A stretch of 64,000 nt of DNA from Methanoregula sp. PtaU1.Bin051 (GTDB taxonomy: Archaea > Halobacteriota > Methanomicrobia > Methanomicrobiales > Methanospirillaceae). The notes below the pieces were generated by a model. The model was given only the letters and a program-made list of their open reading frames with translations, did not search any database and was not told where the DNA came from. Made by a program: the position numbers and the translations under genes. Shown here piece by piece: positions 9,061 through 16,549 of the stretch (within the stretch, counting starts at the first letter, position 1; each line of letters opens with the position of its first letter). Location: assembly GCA_002067895.1 (NCBI GenBank), contig MVRE01000003.1, forward strand, positions 62,001 through 126,000, read 5' to 3'.

Positions 9061-9862
9061 TGCAGCAGCAAAATCTGATACAACAAAAAAGGAGGTTAAG
9101 CCTGTGGCAGATAAGATTACAGTTGGCTATACACACCTGAGTGGGTGTACCGGTTGTACTGTGGCACTCGCAGACAACTATGGCGGACTGTTAACGCTCC
9201 TCGACAAGTACGTCGACCTGAAGTACATGCCGACACTTGCAGACGCAAGGCATATCCAGAAGGTTGATGTCTCGTTCGTCGAGGGTTCAGTCTGTATTAA
9301 TGACAAACTCGCAGTGGAAGAGATTAAGGAAACCCGTGAAAAGTCAGCAGTCGTCGTGGCACTCGGCGGCTGTGCCTGTTACGGCAACATCACCCGGTTC
9401 GGCCGCGGCGGCCAGCAGAACCAGCCGCAGCATGAGGCATACCTGCCGATCGGCGACCTGATCAAGGTGGACGTGTACATCCCCGGATGCGCACCGACCC
9501 CGCAGATGATCCGGAACGTCGCGGTCATGGCATACCTGCTCCTCAAGGGAACCAAGGAACAGAAGGACCTCGCGACCAAGTTCTTAACGCCGCTGATGAA
9601 GGCGACGGAGACGACAAGCGCATGCTTCTGCGACCTTATGGTAAAGGTCATCAACCAGAGCCTGTGCATGGGATGCGGCAGCTGTGCAGCGGCCTGCCCG
9701 GTCAACGCCATCACCATGGAGTACGGCAAGCCGCAGGGCGAACGCGACCTGTGCATCAAGTGCGGGGCCTGCTACAACCAGTGCCCGCGTGCGTGGTACA
9801 GCTTTGACGTTGTCGACAACTACGAGGCCATCAACGAGGCCATCATGGCGGCACTCCAGTGA
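8987..9862 (+). CDS. frhG: F420-reducing hydrogenase, gamma (small, electron-transfer) subunit
   Basis: Iron-sulfur subunit that carries electrons from the NiFe site to FrhB. Small-subunit ligands occur in HLSGCTGC, GGCACYG and PGCAPTP; the C-terminal half has two 4Fe-4S motifs, CMGCGSCAAACP and CIKCGACYNQCP. Two starts are plausible. ATG 8987 adds 39 residues beginning MGLLDRIFGRK and then an Ala/Lys/Pro-rich linker, overlapping frhD by 74 bases. GTG 9104 (VADKITVGY) matches the classical FrhG start and has a perfect GGAGGT 7 bases upstream. The linker reads like real protein, so I keep the long form, but either or both may be used. Confidence 0.93.
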   Translation: MGLLDRIFGRKTVSAEPQKPAKPADAAAKSDTTKKEVKPVADKITVGYTHLSGCTGCTVALADNYGGLLTLLDKYVDLKYMPTLADARHIQKVDVSFVEGSVCINDKLAVEEIKETREKSAVVVALGGCACYGNITRFGRGGQQNQPQHEAYLPIGDLIKVDVYIPGCAPTPQMIRNVAVMAYLLLKGTKEQKDLATKFLTPLMKATETTSACFCDLMVKVINQSLCMGCGSCAAACPVNAITMEYGKPQGERDLCIKCGACYNQCPRAWYSFDVVDNYEAINEAIMAALQ

Positions 9863-9873
9863 AGGTGATTGAA

Positions 9874-10800
9874 ATGGGAGCAGAACTCGGTAAATACAAA
9901 TCATGCGTCTCAGCCCGGACCACCGACAAGGAGATCCTGAAATTCTCGCAGGATGGCGGTATCGTCACATCCCTCTTTGGATTCGCGCTCGACACCGGCA
10001 TCATCGATGGTGCAATCGTTGCGGCGAACAAGGAGTTCTACGAGAAGAACCCGTCAAAGTGCATCCTGGACAACTCGAACTTCGAAATGATCGAGCCCTG
10101 GAGGCCCATCCCGGCGGTCGTGAACACCAAGGCTGAGCTGCTTGCAGCAGCAGGTACAAAGTACAACATCAGCCCGAACGTTGCACTCCTCAAGGAGGCG
10201 ACCCGGGCATTCGGCCTGGACAAGATCGGTATCGTCGGCACCCCCTGCCAGATGCAGGCGGTCCGGAAGGCCCAGCTGTACCCGATCGGTTTCCGCGATG
10301 TCGGCGCAAGCATCGCCCTTGCAGTCGGTATCTTCTGCATGGAGAACTTCCCGTATCAGGGTATCCTCCAGCTCGTGGAAGACCACGCGGCGATGAAGCT
10401 CGATGCGGTCAAGAAGATGGAGATCGGGAAGGGCAAGTTCTGGGTCTACGGCAAGCGCGGACAGGTCGTCTCGCTGCCGCTCAAGGTGACCCACAAGTAC
10501 GAGCAGCCCGGCTGCCACGTCTGCCTCGACTACGTCGCGAACCTCGGGGACATCTCCACCGGTTCCGTCGGCAGTCCTGACGGATGGAGCACCGTCTTTG
10601 TCAGGTCCAAGATCGGGGACTCGGTCTGGGCAAAGGCAATGGCGGCAGGCGTCTTCGAGACCCAGCCGATCGAGAAGGTCAAGCCCGGTCTCGAACTGGT
10701 GACCAAGCTCGCCAACGAGAAGATCACCAAGAATAAGAAGACCCTCGAAGGCCGTGCAACCTTTGGTGTAGGAAAGGCTCTCCGGAACCCCTACATCTAA
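9874..10800 (+). CDS. frhB: F420-reducing hydrogenase, beta subunit (F420-binding flavoprotein)
   Basis: FAD-containing subunit that passes electrons to F420; family features include KFSQDGGIVTSL near the N-terminus, GTPCQMQAVRK in the middle and the Cys pair in PGCHVCLDYVANLGDIS. Start taken as ATG 9874 because AAGGTGAT precedes it at the usual spacing. An in-frame GTG at 9859 overlaps the frhG stop and would add five residues. 308 aa. Last gene of the operon; a run of nine or more T residues just after the stop (from about 10804) is a likely archaeal terminator. Confidence 0.95.
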   Translation: MGAELGKYKSCVSARTTDKEILKFSQDGGIVTSLFGFALDTGIIDGAIVAANKEFYEKNPSKCILDNSNFEMIEPWRPIPAVVNTKAELLAAAGTKYNISPNVALLKEATRAFGLDKIGIVGTPCQMQAVRKAQLYPIGFRDVGASIALAVGIFCMENFPYQGILQLVEDHAAMKLDAVKKMEIGKGKFWVYGKRGQVVSLPLKVTHKYEQPGCHVCLDYVANLGDISTGSVGSPDGWSTVFVRSKIGDSVWAKAMAAGVFETQPIEKVKPGLELVTKLANEKITKNKKTLEGRATFGVGKALRNPYI

Positions 10801-10803
10801 ATT

Positions 10804-10813
10804 CTTTTTTTTT
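10804..10813 (+). terminator. Oligo-T terminator of the frh operon
   Basis: An uninterrupted T run begins a few bases after the frhB stop codon. Archaeal RNA polymerase terminates at such T-tracts without needing a hairpin. Immediately downstream lies hairpin-rich DNA. Confidence 0.6.
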
Positions 10814-10816
10814 CGA

Positions 10817-10883
10817 AGCTTTCGTGCATTTTTCCCCATATGACCACGAAGTGGGCATATGGTTTATTGATACTTCGAAAGCT
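10817..10883. repeat. Nested palindrome (possible cruciform)
   Basis: An outer stem AGCTTTCG (10817-10824) pairs exactly with CGAAAGCT (10876-10883). Inside it CCATATG plus CCAC (10836-10847) pairs with GTGG plus CATATGG (10851-10862) around a GAA loop, with one A/G mismatch. No ORF of note spans it. It opens a run of further hairpins that continues to 10991. Confidence 0.65.
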
Positions 10884-10892
10884 GAGATTCGA

Positions 10893-10991
10893 GAAGACAC
10901 ATCAGTGTCTTCGAGTTATCGAGGGTCGTCAGACCCGAGAAACGAGAAGAATCCGTCAGGATTCTTCGAAGTCCCGAATTTCATCAGAAAT
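10893..10991. repeat. Array of four hairpins with RTCA loops
   Basis: Four consecutive stem-loops: GAAGACAC/GTGTCTTC with loop ATCA (10893-10912); GGGTC/GACCC with loop GTCA (10923-10936); GAAGAATCC/GGATTCTTC with loop GTCA (10946-10967); ATTTC/GAAAT with loop ATCA (10978-10991). The stems differ in sequence yet each is self-complementary, while the loops hold to RTCA. The same design recurs near 18.1, 19.0, 20.05 and 21.13 kb. No gene is seen between frhB and the convergent gene at 11070. Confidence 0.7.
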
Positions 10992-11069
10992 GAGGGAAGA
11001 GGACCGGTTTATTGATTGCCCTACCGCCACTTCCTTGTCGATTTTTTCTTTTATCTCCAGCGCTCCCGG

Positions 11070-11711
11070 TCATGGCCACATCCCCGCAAAGATCCACGCA
11101 GCCGCCCCGATGAACGCGAGGAACCCGAGAAGCGCCGCAACCGCATAGCCCCGGCCAGTGAAGGGGTTCTTCTTCGAGAACCCGAGGAAGGAGTTTGCGT
11201 TGATGAGGTGGAACGCGAGGCCGAGGGAAAGCAGCGGAACGACCAGCGGAGGCGGAGCCGCAAGGACCGTGACGCCGGCATAGAAGGCGAGTTCGATGAC
11301 AAACGCCTGCTTCGGGTAGTTCCAGAGCCCGAGGCCGACCTTTGCATCGTTGCCGGTGCCGAGCACCGGCAGGTCACGAAGGTGTGTCACCACGTCAAGG
11401 ACCCAGTGCGACGCCGAGGCTGCGACAAATACAACGCCCGCGAGAGGGCTCACAACATACGCAATGGCGAGTCCGGGGACAGCAGCGATCAGCGTGCCCA
11501 TAACGAGCGAGTGGGAGTACGGGTACGAGGTGAACCCGATGGCATTCTGGAGCGGGTTGTCGGGGCTGACCGTGACCTTCTCCCTGCCGGTAAGGATTAC
11601 GACCGGCCAGAGCAGGTCGGGGAAGCTGACCCCGAACAGGATGACAAGGGGCGGGACTGTCGGGAAGAGCGCGATGAGGAGGTAGGCAACCGCAAAGTGC
11701 CCGATAAACAT
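11070..11711 (-). CDS. Polytopic membrane protein, possible YdjM/DUF457-type
   Basis: A 213-aa hydrophobic protein with about five membrane segments. Histidines and acidic residues sit near segment ends (GHFAVAYLL at the start, FPDLLWP, YSHSLV, SHWVLDVVTH), as in the YdjM/DUF457 family of predicted membrane-bound metal-dependent hydrolases. The assignment is by motif memory only. Its ATG follows GAGGAG, which overlaps the stop of the small upstream reading frame (11721-11858). A long open frame on the opposite strand is its Arg-rich shadow. Confidence 0.75.
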   Translation of the reverse strand: MFIGHFAVAYLLIALFPTVPPLVILFGVSFPDLLWPVVILTGREKVTVSPDNPLQNAIGFTSYPYSHSLVMGTLIAAVPGLAIAYVVSPLAGVVFVAASASHWVLDVVTHLRDLPVLGTGNDAKVGLGLWNYPKQAFVIELAFYAGVTVLAAPPPLVVPLLSLGLAFHLINANSFLGFSKKNPFTGRGYAVAALLGFLAFIGAAAWIFAGMWP

Positions 11712-11720
11712 ACGGGCTCC

Positions 11721-11858
11721 TCACCCCGGCAGGGCCGGGTAATCGGTGTACCCCTTCGCCTCGCCGGCGTAATAGGTAGCAACGTCAGGATCGTTCAGCG
11801 GCGCACCGGGCTCGAACCATCTCGGGCCGCCAATCGTGTAAGGAGAGAGAAAACTCAT
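11721..11858 (-). pseudogene. Fragment matching the C-terminus of an Old Yellow Enzyme-type reductase
   Basis: A 45-codon reading frame ending EPGAPLNDPDVATYYAGEAK then GYTDYPALPG. The pattern 'GAPLN-PD--T-Y-G---GYTDYP' is the typical C-terminal tail of NADH:flavin oxidoreductases (NemA/Old Yellow Enzyme). The flavin barrel that should precede it is absent: upstream bases run into an A/T-rich promoter-like region. It has its own ATG, so a retained small peptide is possible, but a decayed gene end is simpler. The stop TGA is part of the ribosome-binding region of the next gene. Confidence 0.55.
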
Positions 11859-11958
11859 GAGAGCCGGTACGGGGAAAACCAGATAAACTTTTGCGTACGT
11901 TTCATTTTTTGTTTCGATACCAAAAGGGGATTAACAGGATAGTTCAACGAAGGATCAT

Positions 11959-12177
11959 ATGCCTCTCCTGCCCAACCAGTACATCGGACTTGCCTTTACC
12001 CTCACCCTCCTTTTCGGCGCACTGACCCTTGTCTCCCTTCTCACCACGGCAACGCTGGGCGTCCTCGTGCTGAAAGGGAAGTATGACATCCCCTTTCCCT
12101 GGCACCCGCGGATGGCTGCCGTAACGATCGTGTTTGCCATTGTCCATGTCACCCTCATCGTGGTGCGCTATTTCTGA
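11959..12177 (+). CDS. Small two-helix membrane protein
   Basis: A 72-aa protein with two hydrophobic helices (about residues 8-38 and 50-70) separated by a short polar loop KGKYDIPFPWHPRM. GAAGGATC directly upstream of the ATG serves as ribosome-binding site. A run of nine Ts near 12191-12199 follows the gene. Function unknown; comparable short membrane proteins are common in Methanomicrobiales. It sits immediately upstream of the RNB exoribonuclease, but the T-run argues for separate transcripts. Confidence 0.7.
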   Translation: MPLLPNQYIGLAFTLTLLFGALTLVSLLTTATLGVLVLKGKYDIPFPWHPRMAAVTIVFAIVHVTLIVVRYF

Positions 12178-12227
12178 TCATAAGAACTGCTTTTTTTTAT
12201 TTGGCGCAACAAAAGCTGCACACAGGC

Positions 12228-13700
12228 ATGAAGAAAAAACCTTCGCAGATCGATCTAGCGGCCATCGCTGTCCACGCGATGGAGAAGTACGGTTTTTCAG
12301 CCCGGTACCCGGGTTCCGTCATGCGGGAAGCGACGGATGCTGCCGGCAGGTCGCCCCACCATATTCCAGGCACCCGCGACATGCGGGACCTGCTCTGGTC
12401 CTCCATCGATAACATCGACTCCGGTGACCTCGACCAGCTGGAGCACTGCGAGCGGCTGCCTGATGGCAGGATCCATGTCTTCGTTGCGATCGCAGATGTC
12501 GATGCCTATGTACCGAAAGGATCTGCAACGGACCGGTACGCAGCTCACAACGGCACCTCTGTCTACACCGGCATCACGACATTTCCCATGCTGCCGGACG
12601 TCCTTTCAAAGGGGATTACCTCTCTCCTCCCAGAGCAGGACCGGCTTGCTATTGTCTCGGAATACACTGTGCTTTTCAATGGGGAGCTGCAGTTTGGTGG
12701 GATCTTCCCGGCGCTCGTCCGCAACAAGGCAAAACTCGTGTACGAGGAGACCGGCGACTGGCTCGCAGGGAACGGGGAGCTTCCCGCACGTATCCGGGAC
12801 ACGCCCGGTCTCGAGGCACAGGTCCGGCTCCAGCACGAGCTCTCCCTCCGGCTCCGGAAGGAGCGGATGCAACAGGGTGCGCTCGACCTCGAGACGCTGG
12901 AGGCAAGCCCGGTGATAGAAGACGGCGTTGTCAAAGACTTAATCGTCGTTGCGCCGAACCCGGCCCGGATCATCATCGAGGAGCTGATGGTTGCCGCCAA
13001 CCGCACGATGATAGCAGCGCTGGAGAACGCCGGTCTTCCCGTGATCGAACGGGTCGTACGCACGCCTAAAAATTGGGAGGGGATTGTTGAGACCGCAAAG
13101 GCGCTGGGCGAGCGTCTCCCGAAGACACCGGACGCAAAAGCCCTGTCGGCATTCCTGACAAAAAGGAAAACAGCCGATCCCGAGCGCTTCCCGGACCTTT
13201 CCTTAACCGTTGTCAAGCTCATGGGGCCCGGCGAGTACATGATGCTCCCTCCCGGGGGCGATCCCTATGGCCACTTCGCGCTCGCGGTGACCGATTACAC
13301 GCACGCCACCGCCCCGAACCGGCGTTACCCTGACCTCATCAACCAGCGGCTGATCAAATCGGTCATCCGGCACGAGCCCCCGCCGTATACGCCGGAGGAA
13401 CTCAAGAGTCTTGCCGAACACCTGACCGACCGCGAGAAGGCGGGCAAGAAGGTCGAGCGGTTCATGGGCAAGGCCGCGGCCGCCGTCCTGCTCCGCGACC
13501 GGATCGGCGATGTCTTCAACGGAATCGTCACCGGCGCGGCCGAGAAGGGCACCTATGTCCGCGTGATTGTGCCGCCAGCGGAGGGCCGGGTCGTCGAAGG
13601 CGAGCGAGGGCTGTTTGTCGGGCAGAAGGTAAGAGTCCGGCTGCTCTCGGTAGACGCGTACCGCGCGTTCATCGACTTCGCATTCGTGGAAAAGAGATAG
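12228..13700 (+). CDS. RNB-domain exoribonuclease (RNase II/R family)
   Basis: A 490-aa protein with the RNB catalytic core. The active-site stretch reads SSIDNIDSGDLDQLE, followed by IADVDAYVPKGSATDRYA, the PxR-type region TAPNRRYPDLINQRL, and a C-terminal S1-like domain from about residue 430 (GIVTGAAEKGTYVRV). It is shorter than bacterial RNase R because N-terminal cold-shock domains are missing. Compared with the RNase II/R consensus of four Asp, the fourth position is Gln here; a Gln there may be normal in this subfamily. Start set at ATG 12228; an in-frame TTG at 12201 has no ribosome-binding site. Confidence 0.88.
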   Translation: MKKKPSQIDLAAIAVHAMEKYGFSARYPGSVMREATDAAGRSPHHIPGTRDMRDLLWSSIDNIDSGDLDQLEHCERLPDGRIHVFVAIADVDAYVPKGSATDRYAAHNGTSVYTGITTFPMLPDVLSKGITSLLPEQDRLAIVSEYTVLFNGELQFGGIFPALVRNKAKLVYEETGDWLAGNGELPARIRDTPGLEAQVRLQHELSLRLRKERMQQGALDLETLEASPVIEDGVVKDLIVVAPNPARIIIEELMVAANRTMIAALENAGLPVIERVVRTPKNWEGIVETAKALGERLPKTPDAKALSAFLTKRKTADPERFPDLSLTVVKLMGPGEYMMLPPGGDPYGHFALAVTDYTHATAPNRRYPDLINQRLIKSVIRHEPPPYTPEELKSLAEHLTDREKAGKKVERFMGKAAAAVLLRDRIGDVFNGIVTGAAEKGTYVRVIVPPAEGRVVEGERGLFVGQKVRVRLLSVDAYRAFIDFAFVEKR

Positions 13701-13727
13701 TGATCTGACGGTACATGTAAAATAAGG

Positions 13728-13749
13728 ATGGGGATTTCAACCTCCCCAT
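13728..13749 (+). terminator. Hairpin after the RNB exoribonuclease gene
   Basis: ATGGGGA (13728-13734) and TCCCCAT (13743-13749) form a perfect 7-bp stem with an 8-base loop, 27 bases after the stop codon. No T-run follows directly, so it may stabilise the 3' end rather than terminate. Confidence 0.5.
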
Positions 13750-13772
13750 GCCCGCGGCGCGGCCCGAGAGGT

Positions 13773-13846
13773 ATCAATCGTCATTTCAGCGAAGAGAGCC
13801 TTGTGGCTCTCTTCTTGTGTTCCTTCGTCACACAACGATGATTGAT
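13773..13846. repeat. Three-way-junction-like palindrome between convergent genes
   Basis: A 12-bp outer stem (13773-13784 with 13835-13846; one mismatch, one G-T pair) encloses two hairpins: GAAGAGAGCC/GGCTCTCTTC with loop TTGT (13791-13814) and TTGTGT/ACACAA around a 9-base loop (13815-13835, sharing its last base with the outer stem). It lies between the convergent RNB and DUF2124 genes. The first stem begins GAAGA like the hairpins at 10.9 and 19-21 kb, but the loop differs. It could be a bidirectional 3' structure or a small structured RNA. Confidence 0.55.
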
Positions 13847-13932
13847 TTGAAAAGTTTATCAGAACTTCGAACACCGCGCCGGGAGGATTATCGCAGTGGG
13901 AGAGAAATTATGAAAATAAATTCTGTAATTAC

Positions 13933-14418
13933 CTATTTTTTCGTCACCGTGACCGGGTCGATTGTCGCATCGATCATCAGGTCGAACGAGAATGTATCCA
14001 GCCAGCCGGCCTTCTCGAACATGCTCATGAAGCAGACACCGATCACCTTCACGTTGCCGTGTTTTTTGATCAGCGCCTGCACCTGCTCCTTCTTCACCGG
14101 CACGTCCGGCATCGCAAGCCCGCCCATTATCACGAGGGCTTTCGGGTGCAGCGCAGCCGGCCCGCCGGAGACCTGCATGCCGATATCCGGGACGTTTACG
14201 ATCTTCTTCGCCTTGGTCTCATCGAGAAGCGGGGTGAAGACCTGCTCGGCCTTCAGCCCCCGGATCGCGACCGCGAGCAGCTCGACAAACGGCGTGCAGG
14301 TTCCTGCGCAGCCATAGTACGCGATCTGGTCGCCTTCAGAAAGACCGATGGACTGGCAGTATTCCTTGAACGGGCGCAGGATGCCGGGGACGCTCTTGTA
14401 TACTTCCTTCTGTGCCAT
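13933..14418 (-). CDS. Conserved methanogen protein, DUF2124-like
   Basis: A 161-aa soluble protein. The segment IAYYGCAGTCTPFVELLA and the later ALVIMGGLAMPDVPV match my memory of the DUF2124 family, found mainly in methanogens, with an alternating beta/alpha pattern like a Rossmann-type fold. Several Cys are conserved-looking (YYGCAGTC, VIGVCFMSMFEKAGW). No Shine-Dalgarno is visible; an A/T box about 28 bases upstream suggests a leaderless mRNA. Function is not known. Confidence 0.7.
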   Translation of the reverse strand: MAQKEVYKSVPGILRPFKEYCQSIGLSEGDQIAYYGCAGTCTPFVELLAVAIRGLKAEQVFTPLLDETKAKKIVNVPDIGMQVSGGPAALHPKALVIMGGLAMPDVPVKKEQVQALIKKHGNVKVIGVCFMSMFEKAGWLDTFSFDLMIDATIDPVTVTKK

Positions 14419-14495
14419 ACAACGCAGTTTTCCCGCCGGGATGATAATAATTGTTACCTGATGCGGCTGTTATTAAAAAAAAGGATGCGATCCTG

Positions 14496-14789
14496 TCAGA
14501 GCCACTCGCGGTCAATCACCCGGATCGTTGCACCGGTTACCTCCCGGAGGATCAGCGATACCGCGAGGAGCGCCGAGAGGCTTGCGATCAGGAAGAGACC
14601 TGAACCGATTGGTTCCGGGATTGGGATGACACTGAGCCGGAAGAGATCGAAGACCACATACAGGGTAAAGGTGAGCGCAATCAGCCAGCCGTATGCCTTC
14701 CTGCCCAATGCCGCGATCCGGATCGCCAGAATGATAACGGCAGTTTCGATGATGACAGAGATGGCCTGAATACCAACACTTATTTCCAT
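14496..14789 (-). CDS. Small membrane protein, three predicted helices
   Basis: A 97-aa hydrophobic protein with helices at about residues 5-28, 33-53 and 62-82, ending in a charged tail (RVIDREWL). Nothing marks a catalytic site. It stands alone, with DUF2124 downstream on the same strand and a divergent gene upstream. I do not recognise the family. Confidence 0.6.
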   Translation of the reverse strand: MEISVGIQAISVIIETAVIILAIRIAALGRKAYGWLIALTFTLYVVFDLFRLSVIPIPEPIGSGLFLIASLSALLAVSLILREVTGATIRVIDREWL

Positions 14790-14903
14790 GGTCTCCGGTT
14801 TGCCGCTCAGAGTAAAAGCCCATTGGATCGCACTGCAAAAAGATACCCGGATAATATCTCGTCACCTATTAGTGCCGGGAAGCAAAAAAGGGGGGATGGG
14901 ATT

Positions 14904-15407
14904 ATGACAGGCGAAGATTCCGGGAGAGATTGGACTGCGGGGGCGCTTGCCGATGCAGCAAAGGACTGGATCGCGATCGACGGCCTCTGGTTCCAGGCGG
15001 TCGAGCAGGCGTACGGGATGGATGTTGCCGTCGCGCTGGACTGCAAAGTGTGGGAGCAGTTTGCGGCAATCGAGGCGGGGCGGATCAAAAAGCGGCTCAA
15101 ATTGCCGGAAGCCGGCGGGCTTTCCTCGCTTGATGCCGCACTCCGGGCGCGCCTCGTCCATAACGTGAATACCTTCACAATCGAGCGACCTGACAGCCAT
15201 ACACTCGTCTTTACGATCACCGGTTGCCGCGTCCAGTCCGCCCGCCAACGTAAAAAAATGGCACTATTCCCGTGCCGGCCGGTCGGGCTTACGGAATTCC
15301 CGGCCTTTGCCCGGGCAATCGATCCCCGCATCAGGACTGAATGCCTCTCCTGCCCGCCGGATACATTGCCGGGCGTACCCTACTGCCGCTGGAGGTTCAC
15401 GATGTGA
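14904..15407 (+). CDS. Conserved hypothetical protein, possibly DUF6125-type
   Basis: A 167-aa soluble protein. The N-terminal half contains DGLWFQAVEQAYGMDVAVAL then KVWEQFAAIEAGRIKKRL, which resembles the DUF6125 family ('Leu-Trp-Phe-x-x-Val-Glu...Trp-Glu-x-Phe'). The C-terminal half has paired cysteines (ITGCRVQSAR, FPCRP, ECLSCPPD, YCRW), suggesting a bound metal or Fe-S cluster (inference). Start at ATG 14904 follows GGGGAT; the frame is open back to 14823 but those codons look non-coding. Function unknown. Confidence 0.65.
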   Translation: MTGEDSGRDWTAGALADAAKDWIAIDGLWFQAVEQAYGMDVAVALDCKVWEQFAAIEAGRIKKRLKLPEAGGLSSLDAALRARLVHNVNTFTIERPDSHTLVFTITGCRVQSARQRKKMALFPCRPVGLTEFPAFARAIDPRIRTECLSCPPDTLPGVPYCRWRFTM

Positions 15408-15753
15408 TCCTGCAATGGTAAAGTAACCGGTTCCTGTAAAAAAATCCTCTTTTACCGCCGCAGCATCCACTTTTTCCTAGAGTTTTCCGGAACCTGCCGA
15501 AATTGCGGTTTTACCGCAAATAAACTACCGGCAGGTTTATACAACCATAGTCAGTTCATCCAAGAAGAGGGGGCTGCCTGAGGAGAGACTCAAACGGAAC
15601 AGGTGTTGCAGACAACTGTGGGATTCATTTTTTTACCCTATCGTCTCTCCGCAAGGCCCTGTCTCTCCACAGGCTCCGGGCCCGCGGCTCTGGATCTTTT
15701 AATCTGTCCGGACATCACAAGTACCGTACCTGAAAATACTGGTGACTGCAACC
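15408..15753. other. Non-coding interval upstream of the STAS gene
   Basis: About 345 bases with no convincing gene. A TATA-like GGTTTATACAACC lies near 15534, and GCGGTTTTACCGC near 15506 is a short palindrome. If the TATA element is the promoter, the STAS leader is close to 200 bases long. Confidence 0.45.
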
Positions 15754-16098
15754 ATGGCGCTCTGCACTGTACAAAACGAGGGAGGGATCGCTCTTGTCGT
15801 CATGCCCCTCCAGATAGACCATGTCACTTCGACGGGACTGGAAGCTGAGCTGAAGGAGATCATGGCAAAAGTACCGAAAGCAATCCTCTGCGATTTCTCG
15901 CAGACCAAGTATATCTCGAGCTCCGGGCTCCGTGTGATCCTTCTCATCGCTAAGCTGAACAAAGAAACCGGAGGAACATTCGGCCTGTACTCCCTTTCGC
16001 CATTCGTTGCGCACATCTTCGGTATATCGGGGTTCTCGAAGATCATGCCGATCTACGAGTCCAAGGATGCGGCAGTCAAAGCCGTCTCGGGCAAGTAG
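15754..16098 (+). CDS. STAS-domain protein (anti-sigma-factor antagonist-like)
   Basis: A 114-aa single STAS domain. ILCDFSQTKYISSSGLRVIL carries the conserved 'D-S---I-SSGL' signature with the serine that is phosphorylated in SpoIIAA-type proteins. Archaea have no sigma factors, so it presumably acts in a phospho-switch with an unseen kinase or phosphatase (inference). Start at ATG 15754 has GGTGA 8 bases upstream; an in-frame GTG at 15742 is possible. It heads a stretch with a small membrane protein, a TPR protein and a Ras-like GTPase. A T-run after the stop (about 16150-16160) may terminate it. Confidence 0.85.
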   Translation: MALCTVQNEGGIALVVMPLQIDHVTSTGLEAELKEIMAKVPKAILCDFSQTKYISSSGLRVILLIAKLNKETGGTFGLYSLSPFVAHIFGISGFSKIMPIYESKDAAVKAVSGK

Positions 16099-16293
16099 AC
16101 GAGAGTGTTGCGGCCGAGCGGCAGTGCGGCAATTTCCTGCCGCAGCCATTTTTTTTTTTTTGGATATCAACCGTTAACCGTCGGGTTATATTTTTTTTCC
16201 CTGTCGCTGAGGGGTTCTCACCAGAGAGGATCCGTTCCCCGCACCTTCCCGGAACATTTTCCGGAGGGATTAAGTTGTAAGAGACCGATCCTC

Positions 16294-16512
16294 ATGAGAG
16301 ACATGTCAGATGAATGGGTCACGAAAGTGACCCCTGCAAGGATTACCGTTGCCCTTATCACCGGCTTGATGCTCGGGTTCCTGCTTCAGGTAGTCCTCCT
16401 GATCTTCAACCAGTGGCTGCTCGCCCCGCTGATGTTTTTACTTGTCGGGGGCGGCGGGATCGTTGTCTTTGTTTTCTGGATGCAGCGGCAGCCGGACCTT
16501 ATCCCGCAATAA
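16294..16512 (+). CDS. Small membrane protein
   Basis: About 72 aa with two helices: ITVALITGLMLGFLLQVVLL and a second one beginning LLAPLMFLLVGGGGIVVFVF. The polar N-terminus reads MSDEWVTKVTP; start may be ATG 16294 or 16303. A TATA-like GGTTATATTTT lies near 16185. Function unknown. The convergent TPR gene begins its 3' end 37 bases downstream. Confidence 0.6.
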   Translation: MRDMSDEWVTKVTPARITVALITGLMLGFLLQVVLLIFNQWLLAPLMFLLVGGGGIVVFVFWMQRQPDLIPQ

Positions 16513-16549
16513 CAGCAAGGTACCGGTATCATGCGTAATCCCATGGCAC

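Noticed and set aside
10893-10991. CRISPR array
   Set aside because: The units are hairpins of differing stem sequence with 10-20 base gaps; there is no constant direct repeat with unique spacers and no cas gene.
11016-11942. 308-codon plus-strand frame, rich in Arg/Glu
   Set aside because: Antisense to the polytopic membrane gene at 11070-11711; the charge-rich composition is the expected shadow of GC-rich hydrophobic codons.
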